This document shows, piece after piece, positions 60,421 to 64,000 of a stretch of DNA of 64,000 nucleotides (within the stretch, counting starts at the first letter, position 1; each line of letters begins with the position of its first letter). This stretch comes from Glycomyces albidus (GTDB lineage Bacteria; Actinomycetota; Actinomycetes; Mycobacteriales; Micromonosporaceae), in contig NZ_WIAO01000006.1 in assembly GCF_009451885.1 (NCBI RefSeq), positions 1 through 64,000 on the forward strand. The letters are read 5' to 3'. The translations under genes were made by a program, and so were the position numbers. The notes under the pieces were generated by a model. It was given only the letters and a program-made list of their open reading frames with translations. It did not search any database and was not told where the DNA came from.

Positions 60421-61067
60421 GCCGCGACCTCCTGATCGGTCCGGTCAGCGATGAACGCCTCGAGGGCGGCCTCGCTGAACACGATGTCCTCGTTGTTGAG
60501 CACGTCGTAGGTGTTGACCTGACCCCAGTCGAGGAGGTGCACCTCGGGGAGGTTGCGCAGGCTCTGCGCCGCGGTCTCCTCGTCGCGGGACAGGACCACG
60601 AGGACCTTCTTCGCGCCGGTGATCGCCTCGAGGGCGGCCTTGGCGGTCTTGGTCTTCGGGGCCTCGTCCGCGAGGAATGAGTCGATGACGTGCACGTTGT
60701 CGCCGCGCACCCGGTCGGTGAGGGCGCCCGCGAGAGCGGCGGCCTTCATCTTCTTGGGCGTGCGCTCGGCGAACGACCGCGGCTTGGGGCCGTGGACGAC
60801 GCCGCCGCCGGCGAACTGCGGGGCGCGGGTCGAACCCTGGCGGGCGCGGCCGGTGCCCTTCTGCCGGTACGGCTTCTTGCCACCGCCGCGGACTTCGCCG
60901 CGGGTCTTGGTGTTGGCCGAGCCCGAGCGGGCGGCGGCCAGCTGGGCCGTCACGACCTGGTGCATGAGCGGGATGTTCGGCTCGACGTCGAAGATCGACG
61001 CCGGGAGCTCGATGGTCTTCCCGGTCGCTTCGCCAGAGGCGTTCTTGACGGTGATTTCAAGGCTCAT
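60417..61067 (-). CDS. rplD: 50S ribosomal protein L4
   Basis: A 216-residue protein: [20 protein letters not shown], the tunnel loop [20 protein letters not shown] and [23 protein letters not shown] 61,067 (MSLEITVKN) is preferred; the open frame upstream runs antisense-like through rplC. Two bases separate it from rplC. Confidence 0.97.
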   Translation of the reverse strand: MSLEITVKNASGEATGKTIELPASIFDVEPNIPLMHQVVTAQLAAARSGSANTKTRGEVRGGGKKPYRQKGTGRARQGSTRAPQFAGGGVVHGPKPRSFAERTPKKMKAAALAGALTDRVRGDNVHVIDSFLADEAPKTKTAKAALEAITGAKKVLVVLSRDEETAAQSLRNLPEVHLLDWGQVNTYDVLNNEDIVFSEAALEAFIADRTDQEVAA

Positions 61068-61069
61068 GG

Positions 61070-61717
61070 TTATGCCACCTGCTTCACTGCGGAGCGGACG
61101 AGCACCAGGCCGTTCTTCGGTCCGGGGACGGCGCCGACGATGAGCAGCAGCCCGCGCTCGGCGTCGACCGCCTGGACGCGGAGGTTCTGCGTCGTGTGGC
61201 GGGAGCCGCCGTGGCGGCCGGCCATGCGCATGCCCTTGAACACGCGGCCCGGGGTCGCGCAGCCGCCGATGGAACCGGGGGCGCGGTGGACCTTGTGCGC
61301 ACCGTGGCTGGCGGGGAGGCCGCCGAAGCCGTGGCGCTTCATGACACCCGAGAAGCCCTTGCCCTTGGTGGTGCCGGTGACGTCGACGAGCTGACCGGAT
61401 TCGAAGACGGTCGCCTCGACGGTCTGGCCCAGCTCGTAGTCGGCGGCGTCCGAGGTGCGCAGCTCGACAAGGTGGCGACGCGGGGCGACGCCGGCCTTCT
61501 CGAAGTGGCCCTGGAGCGGCTTGGTGACGTTCTTGAGTTTGATGTCGCCGAAGCCCAGCTGGACGGCGGAGTAGCCGTCGACGTCGGGCTTGCGGACCTG
61601 GGTGACCACGTTCGGGCCGGCCTGCACCACAGTGACGGGAACGGCGCGGCCGTTCTCGTCCCAAACCTGGGTCATGCCGAGCTTGGTGCCCAGGATTCCC
61701 TTGATCTGCCTGTCCAT
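61070..61717 (-). CDS. rplC: 50S ribosomal protein L3
   Basis: A 215-residue protein: [40 protein letters not shown] and [20 protein letters not shown]. Normal length. The gap to rpsJ is seven bases. Confidence 0.97.
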   Translation of the reverse strand: MDRQIKGILGTKLGMTQVWDENGRAVPVTVVQAGPNVVTQVRKPDVDGYSAVQLGFGDIKLKNVTKPLQGHFEKAGVAPRRHLVELRTSDAADYELGQTVEATVFESGQLVDVTGTTKGKGFSGVMKRHGFGGLPASHGAHKVHRAPGSIGGCATPGRVFKGMRMAGRHGGSRHTTQNLRVQAVDAERGLLLIVGAVPGPKNGLVLVRSAVKQVA

Positions 61718-61724
61718 TGGTCCC

Positions 61725-62033
61725 CTACAGCTTGATCTCGATGTCGACGCCGGCCGGGAGGTCGAGGCGCATCAACGAGTCGACCGTCTTCGGGGTCGGG
61801 TCGAGGATGTCGATGAGGCGCTTGTGCGTGCGCATCTCGAAGTGCTCGCGCGAGTCCTTGTACTTGTGCGGCGACCGGATGACACAGAAACGGTTGATCT
61901 CGGTCGGCAGCGGCACCGGCCCGGAGATGGCAGCACCGGTACGGGTGACCGTCTCCACGATCTTGCGGGCCGAGGAGTCCACGACCTCGTGGTCGTAGGC
62001 TTTCAGCCTGATGCGGATCTTCTGTCCCGCCAT
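61725..62033 (-). CDS. rpsJ: 30S ribosomal protein S10
   Basis: A 102-residue protein, also the transcription factor Nus[41 protein letters not shown] and [23 protein letters not shown] 62,033 gives the canonical start. It is the first gene of the S10-spc transcript. Confidence 0.97.
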   Translation of the reverse strand: MAGQKIRIRLKAYDHEVVDSSARKIVETVTRTGAAISGPVPLPTEINRFCVIRSPHKYKDSREHFEMRTHKRLIDILDPTPKTVDSLMRLDLPAGVDIEIKL

Positions 62034-62424
62034 GATTCCTAACCTAACGTAAATTGGCTGTTCAGACCGCTCCACGCGGTCGGGCGTGTCGCGAGTTTGA
62101 GACTGGCTCGGGCACAGCAGTGCCCCTTGCTTGTCCATCGGCTCGCCCGCCTGCCCGTCATGAAACGGTCCCTCTCAGCACGGTCAGTGCCTACTCGGGC
62201 CCGCGGGCCGGGCGTGAGCACCGGCGCATGTCAAAGACGCGCCCGTGCGAACGCAACCTGACCAGTATGCCCGATCCCCCGAATGCCCAGCAAGCTGGGG
62301 TCGGGCAACAGTGGGACAGGTTACGCGTATACGGCTGTCCTCGCGTCCGGGACGTCGCGGGGCGACGGTCTCCGGGAGCGAATGAACCGGGGCGGCCGGC
62401 AGGCGGCCGCCCCGGTGTGCGGTC
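62034..62424 (-). other. S10 operon leader / tuf-rpsJ intergenic region
   Basis: 390 bp without a gene. It begins with the tuf terminator (62,386-62,416). A TTGACA is present on the minus strand at 62,234-62,229, but no -10 follows at the right distance. Overlapping hairpins lie at 62,269-62,306: GCCCGA-CCCC/GGGG-TCGGGC with a one-base bulge, and CCCAGC-AA-GCTGGG, which share bases and cannot form together. Confidence 0.4.
62386..62416 (-). terminator. Terminator after tuf
   Basis: ACCGGGGCGGCCG / CGGCCGCCCCGGT, 13-bp perfect stem with a five-base loop, immediately after the tuf stop. It separates tuf from the rpsJ operon. Confidence 0.85.
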
Positions 62425-63618
<1,194 letters not shown>

Positions 63619-63715
63619 TTCGTCCTCCTGTGGACTGGGTAAATCTGGTTTGACTTATCTGACCTATTGCGTCGCTTCGGGTCTCAGCGCCTCTGCCGGC
63701 AACAGGTGGTAGCGC

Positions 63716-63739
63716 CGGGCACCCGGGCTTGGGTGCCCG
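63716..63739 (-). terminator. Hairpin between fusA and tuf
   Basis: CGGGCACCC / GGGTGCCCG, 9-bp stem with a six-base loop, seven bases past the fusA stop. It may act as a partial terminator or as an mRNA 3' stabiliser, because tuf is often also transcribed from its own promoter. Confidence 0.55.
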
Positions 63740-63745
63740 AAACGC

Positions 63746-64000
63746 CTACTCGCCTGTCGCCTTGGCGATGATCTCCTTGGCGACGTTCGTCGGGACTTCG
63801 GCGTAGGTGTCGAACTGCATCGAGTAGTTCGCCCGCCCGGCCGTCTTCGACCGCAGGTCGCCGACGTAACCGAACATCTCCGACAGCGGCACGACGGCCT
63901 TGACCGTGCGGTCGTTGCCCCGCTCGCCCATCTCCTGGACCATGCCGCGACGGGAGTTGATGTCGCCGATGACATCGCCCATGTTCTCTTCAGGGCAGAT
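63746..64000 (-). CDS. fusA: Elongation factor G, C-terminal fragment (runs off the window)
   Basis: The last 84 codons of EF-G. The frame continues past the window edge (residues ICPEEN before [13 protein letters not shown]). It contains the domain V signature [18 protein letters not shown], then [20 protein letters not shown] and the end [19 protein letters not shown]. Its position before tuf is the standard str operon order (rpsL-rpsG-fusA-tuf). Confidence 0.95.
   Translation of the reverse strand: MCPEENMGDVIGDINSRRGMVQEMGERGNDRTVKAVVPLSEMFGYVGDLRSKTAGRANYSMQFDTYAEVPTNVAKEIIAKATGE

Overview
The window is very GC-rich chromosomal DNA from an actinobacterium. The evidence is the frequent GTG and TTG starts, the actinobacterial operon rplS-trmD-rimM-KH-rpsP, a 7Fe FdxA next to DapC, a c-di-AMP riboswitch ahead of an NlpC/P60 hydrolase, the four-cysteine zinc form of S14, and sugar ABC operons with no ATPase gene. 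A Glycomycetales-like genome would fit, but the genus is inference and no search was run.

Layout. 1-2.9 kb: translation operon (rplS, trmD, rimM, KH protein, rpsP) on the minus strand, plus the start of a probable lepB. 3-9 kb: proS, a CtpE-like P-type ATPase and a DrrAB-type ABC exporter whose ribosome binding site lies in a perfect inverted repeat. 9-16.4 kb: a large AAA-type ATPase, a small secreted protein, dapC, fdxA, a GNAT protein carrying a 15-bp minisatellite, and two small membrane proteins. 16.5-25.7 kb: SulP transporter, heparinase II/III-like protein, MerR regulator, spermidine-synthase-like protein, riboswitch plus NlpC/P60 protein, a SigB-like sigma factor, oligoribonuclease and tRNA-His. 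25.8-31.3 kb: two DUF1707 proteins, map, adk, secY, rplO, rpmD, rpsE. 53.8-64 kb: rplR back through rpsJ, then tuf and the end of fusA. Both ribosomal blocks are on the minus strand.

The main peculiarity is that the S10-spc ribosomal cluster, normally continuous from rplR into rpsE, is interrupted here by about 22.5 kb (31,330-53,816). Each side of the break has its own hairpin terminator. The insert has two parts. The first (31.6-41.3 kb) holds a secreted GH43 enzyme with a ricin-type lectin domain, and a tightly coupled operon of a GtrA-type flippase, a polyprenyl-phosphate glycosyltransferase fused to a GT-C-like membrane domain, a processive GT2 enzyme, and a large secreted glucose-dehydrogenase-like/PKD protein. 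The second (41.8-53 kb) looks like a complete pathway for scavenging and catabolising peptidoglycan sugars: GH25 lysozyme, PGRP-type amidase, NagZ, an ABC importer, a BadF-type amino sugar kinase, the MurQ etherase and two RpiR/MurR-type regulators. A VapBC-type toxin-antitoxin pair sits at its edge next to rplR.

Proposed joint action (inference): lysozyme, NagZ and amidase break wall fragments outside the membrane. The ABC system, energised by an ATPase encoded elsewhere, imports amino sugars. The kinase phosphorylates them and MurQ converts MurNAc-6-P to GlcNAc-6-P. The two SIS-domain repressors sense phosphorylated intermediates.
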